Source of the DNA: Lucifuga dentata | Lineage: Eukaryota; Chordata; Actinopteri; Ophidiiformes; Bythitidae | Direction: 5' to 3' | DNA: 64,000 nucleotides | Assembly: GCA_014773175.1 (NCBI GenBank) | Contig: VXCM01001991.1 | Coordinates: 41,548 to 105,547 of the forward strand | In this document: positions 49,359 to 62,860 of the stretch, one piece after another | Layout of the letters: every line of letters starts with the position of its first letter | Position numbering within the stretch: position 1 is the stretch's first letter | Translations under genes and position numbers: made by a program | Notes under the pieces: generated by a model | The model's database searches: none | Told to the model about the DNA's origin: nothing | Seen by the model: the letters and a program-made list of their open reading frames with translations, nothing else

Positions 49359-49897
49359 GCCAATAAATACCCATGTGGGTATACACATATTATGTTTCTG
49401 TTTCTGGCATCCCATTTTCCAAAATATAAAGGCATATTTTAGTTTTCCTGTTATTTTGCAAAATCCAACAAAATTTCCAAATCAAATGTTCAGACCCGCC
49501 TTAAAATTCAATGTTTCACCTGCTAACACGTCCAAACATAGAAGGGATGGCCATTTTAACTTCTTGGTAAAAGATGTCTCCTGGAGCTATATTCCCTGGT
49601 GGAGACATACATTTTCTGCCATGCAGCTCCACATTGGATCGGTTAAATTAAGTAACTTTGTCAAAAAACAATAAGAAGAATATTTGTTTTGCTGTCATAG
49701 ATTACTTATCTCAAGTATGTTTCAAGTCTATAAGTTGATTTTTATAGCTTTCTGGAATGAACTGAAACTAATGGCAGCCTGGAAGGTAGGAAAAACAAAT
49801 CTAAAATGTACCGCCTCACCAGTATGTTTTGAAAAATGTTATGTAACATGTATGTACGTTATATTTATTGGGCTCAAACATGTAAAATCACCAGTAT
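49359..49897 (+). mobile_element. TTAA-type MITE, subfamily I, abutting the preceding one
   Basis: Starts at GCCAATAAATACCCATG directly after the TTAA of its neighbour, so its first 40 arm bases are missing. The interior is complete (GGAGCTATATTCCCTGGTGG, GCCTGGAAGGTAGG). It ends at AAATCACCAGTATCACCAG without the terminal TCCTTTAA. Confidence 0.7.
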
Positions 49898-50379
49898 CAC
49901 CAGTAAGTTATGACAGATAGAAGACATCCATTTGCTCACACCTTGATGAGTCTTTATTTAACGCATCTGGATACACTCTTCAGTTCAGGGGCTCTGACTC
50001 GGGTAATTGTGCACCGGTTAAAGGAGCAACGAAAGTGGGTCGATTCACAATTACTCATACATGCATATATGCACCCACATGCAGTCCGAAAGTCAGTGCT
50101 GTGAGATCCCGTGAGAGGTAATGGATACAGGTCCAGCAGAACAGAATCAGTATCGCATCAGCATATCAGTTGTTTCCTATGGCTACTGAGCCCCAGTATG
50201 TTCTTTTTTCTCTCTCAAAAACCTACAGAACTCACTACATAAAACAGGCTAAAGTTAGAACCCAACATAATACACAGCAACAGTAAAGCTTGCTGTCAAA
50301 TCAACTGTTTCAGCAATCCAGTATGAGCTGTTTCTATCTATAAAGACAGTTTCTCTGTCCATCTGTCTGTAGCACCAAC
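49898..50379. other. Unassigned intron 1 sequence
   Basis: Lies between a MITE and the unclassified repeat copy 2. Nothing recognised. Confidence 0.55.
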
Positions 50380-50872
50380 ATCTCTAGAATCTGGCACTGT
50401 ATGAAGTTGAAATTCGGCAGGATCATTGTTCAGGACCCAAGGACGTGCAGTGTTGCGTGTGAAGTTGTTTGGATGAGTGATTCTCAAATTGAGCTATGCT
50501 GGTAAAAAAGTAGTCCTCACGCCAGGATATGCTTCAGGTGCAGCAGTATATGCACCACTCCATGGGCACTTATGGCAGGCTGTGGTGCATGCCACAAAAT
50601 CCAGCCTGGTCCGAACAGTCGAGTTTTCAATGGCCCTGCAAACAAAGCTACCTCACAAGGATGTGTAGAATAAAATTATGGCAAGCTACAGTGCACACCA
50701 CAAAGTCTGGCCTGGTCTGAACACACTCAGGCGTGGTGGTAGGATACGCTGCAGGTGCGACAGCATATGCTCCGCTCCATGGGCACTTATGGCAGGCTGC
50801 GGCACACACAATAAAGTCTGGCCCATTCTGAACAGGCACGTTTTGAACAGGCACTGCACTAGTACTGTAAAT
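50380..50872 (-). repeat. Unclassified dispersed repeat, copy 2, internally duplicated
   Basis: Reverse orientation relative to 19162-19520. GGACCCAAGGACGTGCAGTG and GCACTGCACTAGTACTG mark its two ends. The block with CTCCATGGGCACTTATGG occurs twice, about 205 bases apart (near 50560 and 50775). The GAACAGGCACG end motif is also repeated. Confidence 0.65.
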
Positions 50873-50999
50873 TTCAGGATTTGGCTTTCCCTGACACCAA
50901 ATTTTAGAGTTTGGTGTCCCTCAGAACTTTGACTAAAAACAGTAAAAAAGAAAAAGTAGTATTTGCCGTGTACATAGGTCATAGTTTTTGGAATTTAAA

Positions 51000-51435
51000 T
51001 ATCGCTCACTGTGACATCTAACTAAAAAGGCATGAATCTCTGTCTGTCTTTGGCACCAATATCTCTAGAACCTGCCACTGTATGAAGTTGATATTTGCCA
51101 GATTTATTGCTCAAGACCCAAGGACATGCAGTGTCATGTGTGAAGTTGTTTGGATGAGTGATTCTTGAATTGAGCTGTGCAGGTAAAAAATAGTCCGCTC
51201 AGTAGGATATGCTCTGGGCACGGCAGCATATGCTCCCTGCATGGTAGGATATGCTCCGGGCGCTGCAGCATATGCTCTGGTCCAGTGGCACGATCTCAAC
51301 CTGACCCCGTACAGCAAACAAAGCAAGCTCCTGAGCACGTGCAGAACAAAATTATTGCAGGCTGCAGCACACACCATAAAGTCCGGCCCGTTCCAAACAG
51401 GCAAGTTTTGAACAGATACTGCACTAGTCGTAGAA
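51000..51435 (-). repeat. Unclassified dispersed repeat, copy 3
   Basis: GGACCCAAGGACATGCAGTG (51115-51134) and GATACTGCACTAGTCG (about 51415-51430) bound it. Its middle holds short tandem units around AGGATATGCTC and AGCATATGCTC (51200-51280), longer here than in copy 1. Confidence 0.65.
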
Positions 51436-52360
51436 ATTCCAGTAAGTGGACCTCTTATGAGTCTAGAAAATAGTTTAGAAAATGTCAAAATCACAAATTG
51501 CCAGAGCCTAAAATGCTTATTTTGATAAACTAACATAAAAAACACAGGTATAAAACACACTGAATAAGCTGGAACAAAGTTCATTTTTACAGTTAATCTA
51601 TTATTAAAATAGTCGTCTTTTAATTTTCTGCCAATCAACAAATCGACTTTGTTTTGGCTGTGACGAATCCAAACCCCCAAGCAGTATTTAGCAGTTTATT
51701 TCAATAAGATTTCACTAATTGCCTCACATTTTTCCACACAATGACACACGAGCCATAAAGATTGCTGCAAACCAGTGTATATGTGTATAGTATATCCATA
51801 TATCCAAGAATAATTATGTCCATCGGGGAAAGTATATGTTTATTCCATGGGCACGTTTGGCATGTCAGGAGCAGAGTGTTTATTTCTATCACATGAATGA
51901 ACCATATCTGCTCTGTGTTTATACAGCTGACATTCTGTATTCCTCGTGTGCAAGGGAAATGCGTAAAGTGGTTTACAGTGGTTTACTGAAATAATAGAAG
52001 TTCAGCTCCCCATGATCATCTCTGAAATCCATGACATGTTTGCACCCCTACAGCCTACTGAACTGTAGCCAAGCATTATTGAAACCACAGCGGCAGGTCA
52101 GAGGCTATAGGAACAAATTCTCTTCCCCTGTACTAATGCACTGTAAATCCTGCAAGATATCCAAGGATTCAATGGAGGAAAAAAAAACACAAAAATATGA
52201 ACAAATGATCCTTAATTGAATCCACTTTGCAGATCCACATTAAGTTGGATATTGTGAAGATGGAAACTCATTAGGTCAGCTTGACAAGAATAAGAGGGAG
52301 TTCTTCGATGATTCCTCCATCCATCCTGAAGAACTCATCAAAGCTGTAGGTGAACAGAAC
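51436..52360. other. Unassigned intron 1 sequence
   Basis: AT-rich, with a TATA-type stretch at 51775-51805. No gene or repeat seen. Confidence 0.55.
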
Positions 52361-52927
52361 TTAAAGGACCATACCATCCATTTCGCATGTTTGAGCCTCA
52401 TATATTCAATTTTCATACACATAAGGTTACTGACAATCATTTCCCAAAACATACTACTGGAACAGANAAAAAAAAAAAAAAAAAAAAAAAAAATCATTCT
52501 GGTACGCTATTAAAATCAACCTGTTGATACTTGAAATGTTCTTGAGTAGGTAATCCTTCATCACAAACAAGATGAATATTCAGGTTTTTTCAAAGTTTTG
52601 TAATTTTAGCATTTAAGTGCAATAAAAAGCGTGGAATGAATGTATGTGTCCACCAGGAATATAGTCTCAAAAGAAGACCTGCGTTTATCAAACAATTTAA
52701 ATGACAGCGACTTCATAAGGCTGTAAGTATTAGCAGGTGAAACATGGAGTTTTAAGGTGAGTGTATCCCTTGATTATTTGATTTTGAAAGATTAAGAGAT
52801 TTTGCAAAATATCAGGAAAGCTGAAATATGGTTTCATCCTTTGGGAAATGATTGTCAGTAACCTTACGTGTATGAAAATTGAATGTATTGGGCTCAAAAG
52901 TGATAAATGAATGGTATGGTCCTTTAA
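52361..52927 (-). mobile_element. TTAA-flanked MITE, subfamily II
   Basis: TTAA at 52361 and 52924. The left arm is intact. An A tract with an N (52467) stands in place of the TACCTTCCAGACCGCC segment. The rest is complete to GAATGGTATGGTCCTTTAA. Confidence 0.85.
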
Positions 52928-53747
52928 TGGATGCTCTGAGCAGATAAGAGCTCCACCCCCATTGGTTCACTGACTGACTGACCCTCTGTGTTGCTGTTCC
53001 CAAAAGATCTTCTGATAAGACTATTATCTACTGAAGGATACCACACATATACACACACGAGTCTAGCTGTTACTATAGCAGAAATAATCAGTGATGGTGT
53101 TGCTGGCAGGTTGTCAGACAGTCACCTTCATATTACTGTCATTAAACAACAACAGATGAAATGTTGTCAGTCCAAATGGCTCAGAATAAAACAGCCCACA
53201 GTATGAGACAGCACTGTGGAATTTCTGGGTAATCTGGAAACCTGTTCTGGTCATGGTGGTTCTGGCAGTTATCTGATGTAAGCTGGTGTGTGAGTGTGTG
53301 TGTGTGTCACGGTGTTATGCAAATATCTTGGAATTTGATTCGCAGTTTACCAGCCGTGAATCCAGAAGCATCTTGGCGTGTCCTGACATGCAGCTTTCTC
53401 CGGCTGACATATTGCGTTGCATTTCTAATGGCGACAAAACAGTTTCTTTGAATTTCATGCAGGCCTCAGCTCACATCAAAGCCCAGACAACTTAAAAGCC
53501 TGTTTACCAGTATCATCTGCTGTTGCTTAAATGGGATAATTTTCCTTCTATACAACAAGAGGAATTCAGAGATGTGAAAACGAGTGTGGTAGACACCAAT
53601 TCTTCACCTATCTAATCCACTTGCTGGTACTTGTTTGCTCTGAGACTTCTTACTGATATATTAAGAAGTAGACATTGCTTGTCTGGGTCTCATCTGTCAC
53701 CCACAGCTTCTCTTATGGATTTTCCTGTTTTGATCCTTGCCATCTGT

Positions 53748-53749
<2 letters not shown>

Positions 53750-53783
<34 letters not shown>

Positions 53784-53812
53784 CCTCCAAAGTCAACACG
53801 ATGAACAATTTN

Positions 53813-53848
<36 letters not shown>

Positions 53849-53878
53849 CCTCCAAAGTCAACACGATGAACAATTTAT
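53750..53878. repeat. CT microsatellite, falsely doubled around an N (53812)
   Basis: The CT tract and the following TCAACACGATGAACAATTT occur twice in identical form on the two sides of the N. Confidence 0.85.
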
Positions 53879-54381
53879 TCTTAGCCATAATGCCACACCG
53901 AACTCCACAGTGCAGCGTAATTGTGTAATTATTCTGGTCTAGCGTCTGTATAGTTTCCATCTTCATTGTATTGAGAGATAATAGGAAAAAACATCAAGAG
54001 AGGTAAAGGTGAACTGTGTCAAAACTAAAACAACATGCCATCCCAGCAGATTTAAGCATACTGTCCAGAGTTCAACATGTTCCACTCACGGTAGATTTTA
54101 ACTGAAACACATCATCTTCAGCAGTGATTTTAATTTTAATCAGCGCACACTTTCGAGTTCGAGAAGGTCAGCGCTACGATGAAGTAAATCTCATTTGGAT
54201 GGAAAAGGTCAAGCATGAAAACTGGAAAATTCTGCAAAATTATTCTTCTGCTATATTTTGTAACAACCATTGACACGATCTTTGAACACTAAGGCACTAA
54301 TCCTTATTTTGTGTTTAATGTGTTCAACGACTGTAGTCTGAATTACACTGAGCTTAAAACCAGTGTGCCAGCTGCAGGAAT

Positions 54382-54409
54382 CCACACACACACACACACA
54401 TACACACAC
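54382..54409. repeat. CA microsatellite
   Basis: Tandem CA with one TA interruption. Confidence 0.9.
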
Positions 54410-54524
54410 TGCACTCTGCGTGTGTGACAGAGAAACTTTGAAAGACTTCCCAGAATCCTGTGAGATGCATTCCAAAAGGACTGTTACAGAATAGAAAAAG
54501 AAACTCAATCTATTGCGGCGGCTG

Positions 54525-54538
54525 CCAGCAGGGTGCAG
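54525..54538 (+). promoter_or_regulatory. CTCF-like motif
   Basis: CCAGCAGGGTGCAG fits 13 of 14 positions of the CTCF core. It is in intron 1, about 6 kb from exon 1. Confidence 0.3.
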
Positions 54539-55266
54539 TATCAACTGTATTCTATCACCTGTCACTGCTTAATTAAATAAAGTAAATTTGGCTGGAACTC
54601 TTCCTGCCTGCATCAGACTCCATGTCACAGCAGCATTCCTCATTCCCTCCACAAGCTCACAATTAATACCAGATCTGCTCCTGGGCCTCATGTGACACTG
54701 TGTGTGTGTGTGTTGCTCTCTTTGAGCATCAATGTGTGTCTGTGTGCGTAAATGTCTATGTTATTCCTGTGTATCCAAATGCATGCTACTGTGTGTTTAA
54801 CTTAAACAGATATGGAATATATCTTACTTCTAGACATAATGGGGGCTGATCTGAGCTGGTACATGATGGTACCAGACCACAGCCATTCCTGTCTGCCTTC
54901 CTTCCCCACAGCATGTGTGCACCAGGCACTGACCTCGTGCAGCAACGTCAGCTAATGGATAAGGAACAAAGACCGGTGAATAGAATGGAACCTGCATTCT
55001 TTCACTCTGCTGCAGCATCCCTGTAACTGCACAAAGCTGCACAGGAGAAGAATAGTGCACAATACGTCATTGTGCTGCAGCTGTGAGACAGTGATGATAT
55101 TTTTGGCCACATGTTGCTTTCAGACGGTTTAGGACTGGCTTTTAAACTTTTGTGTTTTGGAAATTAAAAAAAAAAAAAAATTGTGGTTCTACTCTTGAAT
55201 GTTTTATACTGAGCACAGAGTCAACAGAGTAACAGCATATTCTGGCTTTAGAACATAAGCAAGGCT

Positions 55267-56153
55267 TTAAAGGACCATACCAGTGGTTTTGCATGTTTGA
55301 GCCCAGTAAATACATGTTACGTTACTGCCAACTATCTTGCAAAACATAAAACTTTATATTATTTTTCATGTTATTTTACCTAATCCTTTCATTTTTCAAA
55401 ATCAAAGTTTCAGGTGATACACCCACCTTAAAATTCAATGTTTCACCTTGCTGACACTTATGCACGATTACTTACTACATTACATTACTTACACTACTTT
55501 TTACCATTGTTTACTATCCACTGTTGGTGCAATATTGTTTACTTGTTTGCACATTACTTTTTGCCTTTATGCCTTTGTATTTTGGCCTGTACATATTGNA
55601 TATTGTTTACTTGTTTGCACATTACTTTTTGCCTTTATGCCTTTGTATTTTGGCCTGTACATATTGCAGTTTTTTACCTGTACATATTGTTTATATTTAT
55701 ACTTATATTAATATTTTTGACACCACGCACCAAGAGAAATTCCTTTTGCACTTGTACTTGGCGAATAAAAGAATTCTGATTCTGATTGCATAGGCATAGC
55801 CATTTTAATTTCTCGTTAAAAGCCGTCTTCTCCAGGAACTATATTCCCTTGCAAAGACATATATTTTTTTACATATAGCTCCATGTTGGATCAGTTAAAT
55901 TACTTAACTTTGACAAAATTTTTTATAAATGTTGTGTTTGCTGTGGTGGATTATTTATCTCAAGCATGTTTCAAGTCTCTACAACTTGATTTTAATAGCG
56001 TACTGGAATGAACTGAAACCAATGGCTGTCTGGAAGGTAGGGAAAAAAAATTCTCCAGTTTTGTGTTTTGGAAAATGATTGACAGTAATGTAACTTGTGT
56101 GCAAGTTGTATTTATTGAGCTCAAACATGCAAAATCAGTGGTATGGTCCTTTA
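55267..56153 (+). mobile_element. TTAA-flanked MITE, subfamily I, with a LINE tail inserted
   Basis: TTAAAGGACCATACCAGTGG to CAGTGGTATGGTCCTTTA. The element's CAATGTTTCACC segment is cut after TGCTGACACTTATGCAC and resumes at GCATAGCCATTTTAATTTC. The piece between is the retrotransposon tail at 55466-55789. Confidence 0.85.
55466..55789 (+). mobile_element. Non-LTR retrotransposon 3' UTR inserted in a MITE
   Basis: T-rich sequence ending ACCAAGAGAAATTCCTTTTG, CTTGTACTTGGCGAATAAA and ATTCTGATTCTGATTG. The ATTCTG repeat tail is typical of fish LINE 3' ends. The N at 55599 falsely doubles 67 bases. Not enough is left to name the clade. Confidence 0.6.
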
Positions 56154-57264
56154 TAACTAAAACACCATGTTAAATACTCTGTTAGGTATCATTCAATCTG
56201 TAATGCTCCAATGCAGCAGATGAGTTATTTCGTGCAATAACCTGCTATTTTGGTGTACCTACTGTCCCCAAACATGTCGGTTGTACTTGTTTTTCCCCAC
56301 ATTTCCCAGCATGCCTTTTGACAAGAAACAGAAAGGTGGGTTCTCTGTGCTGTCTCCTGTAATTGGAGAGCGTGCGCATCAGCGATAGGGATACTTAAGA
56401 ATGTTATTCCAGTGGAGAAAAAGGAAGAGTGAAAAAAAACAATACCACAGAGCATCGTCCGCAGTTGTTCAAATTACCTCTTCAAAGGTGTTATATTTCA
56501 CATGCTGCTGACAACAGATCCACAAAGACGCAATGCAAGTTGTGGCTGCACTAGATTTCCATCGAGGCTGCTGTCAGTGGAGAAGTTGGCACCTCTGCCT
56601 CTTCCATGATGGATTTCCCACTGTTTGATTGATGAATATCGCTACAAAATCCTAAGTCTGGAAAGGAACCCTTGATCTTCGGCTCTGAGGGACTGTCACC
56701 AAAACCTAATAACCTAATGTTTACTCTTGATGTTTTAGTTTTCTGAAAAATGTTCTGCTATCCAACATAACTGTAACTGTGCCAGAAATATTTCAATGTC
56801 AGGTCATATATGTTCGGCAACTAGTCCAAGTGAAAAGAAAAAAAACACCTACACACAAAAAGAGACCAATTGCAAGAAAGACTACAGTATGTCAGCTATA
56901 CTTGTTTTTATAAGCTTCTGGAGTGGATTTCTGACTAATGGCCGTCAACCAGATCATCTCTGCCCAGACATGAAAGGCAAATCCCCACAGCCAAGATATC
57001 TCACACCTTCAGCGGCTAGAAACACGTCTTCAGGGTGGTACGCATCCCTCAGCACCAGGTATCGCGTTCCACTATACATTTTCTGTGACATTCACATGTC
57101 GTTAAGGAAATCAAAGAATCACTGTGTTCTTTGGTCTAGTGGGAGCTGTAAGAAATATTCCACTATATAGAGCAGTTTCCTGTTCTGACAGGATACCAGC
57201 CAGAGGAGGGAAACCCAACACCTGCAAAGAGCTCTGAGTCAGAGAGCACCCACTGACAACATGG

Positions 57265-57324
57265 CGTGTGTGTGTGTGTGAGTATATATATATATATACA
57301 GTATGTGTGTGTGTGTGTGAGAGT
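57265..57324. repeat. Compound GT/TA/GT microsatellite
   Basis: GT, then TA, then GT units in one block. Confidence 0.9.
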
Positions 57325-58020
57325 GTGCATTTGTGTTTGTGCTTGTGTGTGGGAGGCCTGCCATATGCTAGATGTACCAATGTGGAACTGCAAGCTGCAG
57401 TAGGTGAGAACCGACATTATAGCACAGAACAATTATGGATCTTGTGTTGATATCAGTTCATGAAAAATAAGATCAAGATCTGTTAATTGAAAAAAACATC
57501 TTTAGACACATCCTAAATGTTGTATGTGCACTTTAAGATGCTACAATAAATAATCTAAACCAAAAGCCAATTACAAAGACAGATTATGAAAAGAATTCCT
57601 GGAATTAGTAAATCTAATCATTTTATTGGGTAAATATCATATAATTTATGTACGTGGAAAGAAATCTTGCCAAACTATAGTTACTTTATTAATGATTTCA
57701 AATTGTATTTTGAGAGACTTACAAAAAAAAAACACATTCAAAATGAACAAAAAAGCCAAAACTTTTCAAAGCCTCATATCCAAATTGCTAATATTTTCAT
57801 ATAACTATTTTTCTCTGATCATTCTGTGCTATCCTCATTCGTAAGTAATAGCCCATTTTCTTCCTGTTTTTTTTTTTTCTTTGCTATTGATATTCATTCT
57901 TGCCACTCCGCTGGTTGGAAGAAATGTTCCTTGATGTCACGTTCCCTAGTTTGTATTGTAAATTTTGATAATAAAGTTTGTTTTAAAAAAAACAAAGTCA
58001 AACATACATACAGTGCACCA

Positions 58021-58060
58021 AAGCCTACAAAGAGGCTTACCAGCCTCTTGCGCTGGTAAG
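58021..58060. other. Overlapping hairpins
   Basis: Three perfect inverted repeats share bases: AAGCCT/AGGCTT (58021-58038), GAGGCT/AGCCTC (58032-58047) and CTTACCAGC/GCTGGTAAG with a 7-base loop (58036-58060). They exclude one another, so only one can form at a time. No RNA family is recognised. Confidence 0.4.
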
Positions 58061-58586
58061 AATGACTTTTATTATCAGCGCTGTAGTAAAGGGTTAACCT
58101 CAAAAAGTACCCATAAATTATTTAGCTCATAACTAAGCTACCTGAGAAAAGCTATATAGTAAAGTATAGAAAGGAAAATACCACGCAAAGCAATTACCTT
58201 ATTGAATTTGAGACAGCACAAAAAAAATGAGAGATCAGTTATGGTGGAAGAGATGTAATAAAGATATTCATAAAAGTCCTTCACAGAGCTGGGCTATGAC
58301 CCGCGTTAGCATAATATGGAAAAATCACCTCAATTACTCCCACTTGGCACACACACAGAGAGGGAATGGATGGAGTGATACGGAGGTTCATTTTGGCAGG
58401 CGGTGGCTCGGTTAAGGTCAACCCACCCTCTGAATGACTTCCTGTTTGGTGTTAGCGGGAAAACAACAAATGATGCTGATGTGTCAGCCTGATCTGTCAC
58501 TGCAGCTAGAGGGCATGTCAAGATTCAGAAGTCCTACAGAACTCTCGAGAAGGAAATCTTCCACAATATGAAATTCCTTTTACTAA

Positions 58587-58622
58587 CACAGACACACACA
58601 CAGATACACACACACACACACT
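58587..58622. repeat. CA microsatellite
   Basis: Two CA tracts separated by GATA. Confidence 0.9.
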
Positions 58623-60089
58623 ACAGGAAAAAATGGCTCCTCTAGATCATCCTCACATCTTGAAATCTATTAGTGTTACTGTTTATTGCATGGACTTAAC
58701 ATCATTTTTCTTGCCTTAAGCATAATGTCAATATGTGCTTGCTCAAGACGTTTTTCTTTCATCTCATCTTGTTCACTCCAATGCACCACTGAACACACAC
58801 ACGCCACACCTCTTCTACAGCCGGAGTCATGTGTTGATGCCAAGTGGCCTCAGTGATACAGGGTGAATGTTGACATTCACCCATGTATACTCCTGTAAAC
58901 ATACTCTGCTGAGGTATCACCCTGTCTTTGCACTGTGTGAGTAGTCTTGGCATTTAGGCAATGTGTGTGACTATTTTCAGTGACGTCAATACGCTGATTC
59001 TAATCATGGCTGTGAAACAAGCATTTATCTGTATTGATGTAACTTATTGTAATTATTACAGACATGGAAACAGTAGACAGACTCGTATGCTTTAATGACA
59101 AGGGTAATTTGGCTATCATAATAAAATCCTTCTCTAATATGCCCTTCTCACGATGTCAGATTTGAACACTATCAGTGTCTCTAATGTCTTTTTCACTCTC
59201 ACTCTATAACTCAGTTTTATTCACATTATTCTGCATAATGCATGATAGACAAGAGGCCCCTGAACCTTTCATTATGTAAACCTGTTGCAAGAGGAGTCAC
59301 AGCAGCCCTTTTACAGCATCCAACAAAAGAAAGGCAAGCATGTATTAGAGTGATATATGATGTATTGCAGGTTAAGCAGCAGTGAAGACTGAATACAATT
59401 AGACTTACTTTCAAAGTTGATACCAAAAGCTGTTATTAAAGCTTGGAAACGCAAAGGCCATGTAAAGCCTGAATCCGCAAATGCACAGAAATCAAATGAT
59501 TCCGTCCTCTTTGGTTGAAAAAGAACAAAACTCACCTCTGAAGATCATCATTAAGCCAGCAGATATCAGATCATGCATTAATCATGTGTGCTTCAAGAGG
59601 TTTTGTGAGGAAAATCCTCAGAAAACAGGAGAAAATAAGCAAGCTGGCCTTATGAGGACCATTCTTTCCCACTCTGATACACTCAGTCATTACCTGCCTG
59701 CACCCCCACAGCTCTCCTACATGCTGAGACTGAGAAGCAAAGCACAATTTCAGTGAAGTCTGATCTGATGTCTGATCGTGAAAATTGCTCATAATCTATA
59801 CCACCAAGAGACTGCAGTTTTCCACTACAAAAAATACACACTCTTGCAGTACACCAATCATGCCAAAGTGTCACTTCTGATGCTTGTGAAACTTGTTTGG
59901 ATCAATATCTCCTTACATTATTCACTCCAGTGATTCCAGCAAAGAAGCCTTTTGCTTGTTGCTTTTGTGTAAATACTGGTGGTGGGAAGTGACAAATAAC
60001 GCATAACGCTTTTAAACCTGTGTTTGGAGGCTACAGTGACCTTTGCAGTAACTCTATTACGTGTAGAAAGACGCTGTTAGGCCCATTTA

Positions 60090-61270
<1,181 letters not shown>

Positions 61271-62497
61271 CACAACAGAAAGCCATTGATGTACAGCTAA
61301 TAATAAGGCATATTAATAAAAAGCCGAGCTGGGGAGGAAGAGTGAATGCAGAACTGTCTATATGTTTAGAAAAAAAAACCTTTGGAATATACAGTAGCAA
61401 ACCGCAAAAAGAAATAATGTCATATATAAAAATAAGAAAAAAATACAGTAAGTAAATCATTCATATAAATAGCAGCTGATTTATATAACTATGTTTAGAG
61501 GACAATTCAGGCTGACAAATCAGGCTTTTCAGATATTTTCTGAGGGCCTATGTCTGATCGTAACATGACTCAAGACCATTAATAATAGATTGCATGCATA
61601 ATGTATCCTTCTCTGTTCCTCAGGAGGAGAACTCATTGAAAAGATCTGAATTACTTTCAAGGTCATCTGCTGGGATCACGCACAGTCTAACCTGTGCTAT
61701 GTAGCACATTTGTTTTTTGTTTTTTCTTTTCTCTCTGAAACCCAGGATCTGACTGTGCAGTCTGCCACAATGAATGAATGCCATTCCACCTATATGATAT
61801 TTACTTTACTGAGTACTACTATCATCTACTACCATCATGGTTATGCTTGCAAATTAGCATGTAACATAAAGATGACTTAGGCATTCTTTATAACCAAAGA
61901 AACGTTGCATTGGGGTGTATGGTTTAATACAATACCTTATTAGTTTAGCGCAAAATATATACAGTATGTGCAAAATCCAGGGTGAGAATAAAATGATCTT
62001 GGATTAAAGTTACCTAAAATATTGGTAAAACACTTCAGAAACTGCAGATCACAGTCATGTTTACTGGTCTGAGGGACTGAGCCTAAGTTTACATCTGCGA
62101 TGCAGTCAGACTGTAGTTTCTGCATATAACAGCAGTCTGGATTTCTCTCTGGAGCAACAGCGCCCCCTGCTATCCTGCAGTCAAACTCCACCTCATTTAT
62201 TAACTCTTCTCCATGTCAGTCTGTAAAAGGATTGCCAAAACAGACAATGAAATTAAATAATTAAATTATAATTCAGGAATGAAAATAATGAAAATGTATG
62301 TTTAGAATTTGTTAATTATACTTGTCATCAGTTAGAAAAAAAGTTATGAAAAGGCTCCCATCACCCTCCACTACAGACATCAAGTGTTCTGCTGTCCAGC
62401 TAATCAGTGCTGCTTCTACTGGCCTGTCAACTGACTAAACTGATGGAGATGCAACTCCACCATATGCTGTCCGTTTTCAATCAAAGTTTGCACATGT
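61271..62497. other. Upstream flank of btbd11
   Basis: AT-rich DNA with one CTCF-like motif (62160). No second gene is visible on either strand. Confidence 0.55.
62160..62173 (-). promoter_or_regulatory. CTCF-like motif upstream of btbd11
   Basis: On the minus strand ATAGCAGGGGGCGC fits 12 of 14 positions of the CTCF core. It lies 1.2 kb upstream of the start codon and faces the plus-strand motifs inside the gene. Confidence 0.35.
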
Positions 62498-62860
62498 TTA
62501 AAGGACCATACCGGTGACTTTCCTTGTTTGAACCCAATAAATATGACCTGCATACACATTACATTGACAATCAGCTCATTGTTCTGAGTATTATTTTGCC
62601 AAATCTCCTAATTCTTCAAAATTAAATGTTCACACCCACCTTAAAATTCAATGTTTCACCTGCTAACATGCATGTCCAAACGTAAAAGGGATGGTCATTT
62701 TTAATTTCTCAGTAAAAGCTGCTTTTCCTGGGACTATACATTGTTTTCCATGCAGCTCTGTGTGGGACCAGTTCTCCAATACTGATTTATAGACATGTTA
62801 AATGTTTTCATAGTTTCTTCCCTCCCTGTTCGAATGTAAAAGATCCATCACAGCAAGCAT
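62498..62860 (+). mobile_element. TTAA-type MITE, subfamily I, right half lost
   Basis: TTAAAGGACCATACCGGTGA, TTTTGCCAAATCTCCTAATT, AATTCAATGTTTCACCTGC and GGGACTATACATTG are in order. After GTGTGGGACCAGTT it turns into unrelated sequence, with a weak return at GATCCATCACAGCAAGCATG. It lies about 1.5 kb upstream of the btbd11 start codon. The right limit is approximate. Confidence 0.7.

Larger units (their letters stand above)
52928..55266. other. Unassigned intron 1 sequence
   Basis: GT (53286-53308, 54701-54714), CT and CA microsatellites and one CTCF-like motif (54525). No exon found. Confidence 0.55.

Noticed and set aside
48696..49415. Frames of 166-236 codons across the N gap
   Set aside because: They consist of undetermined residues plus poly-lysine or poly-phenylalanine from the A/T tract.
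57894..58103. Minus-strand frame with a hydrophobic run (LVSLFVGFGALYVCLTLFF)
   Set aside because: It resembles a membrane segment but overlaps the hairpin cluster, lacks splice sites and ends in low-complexity sequence.
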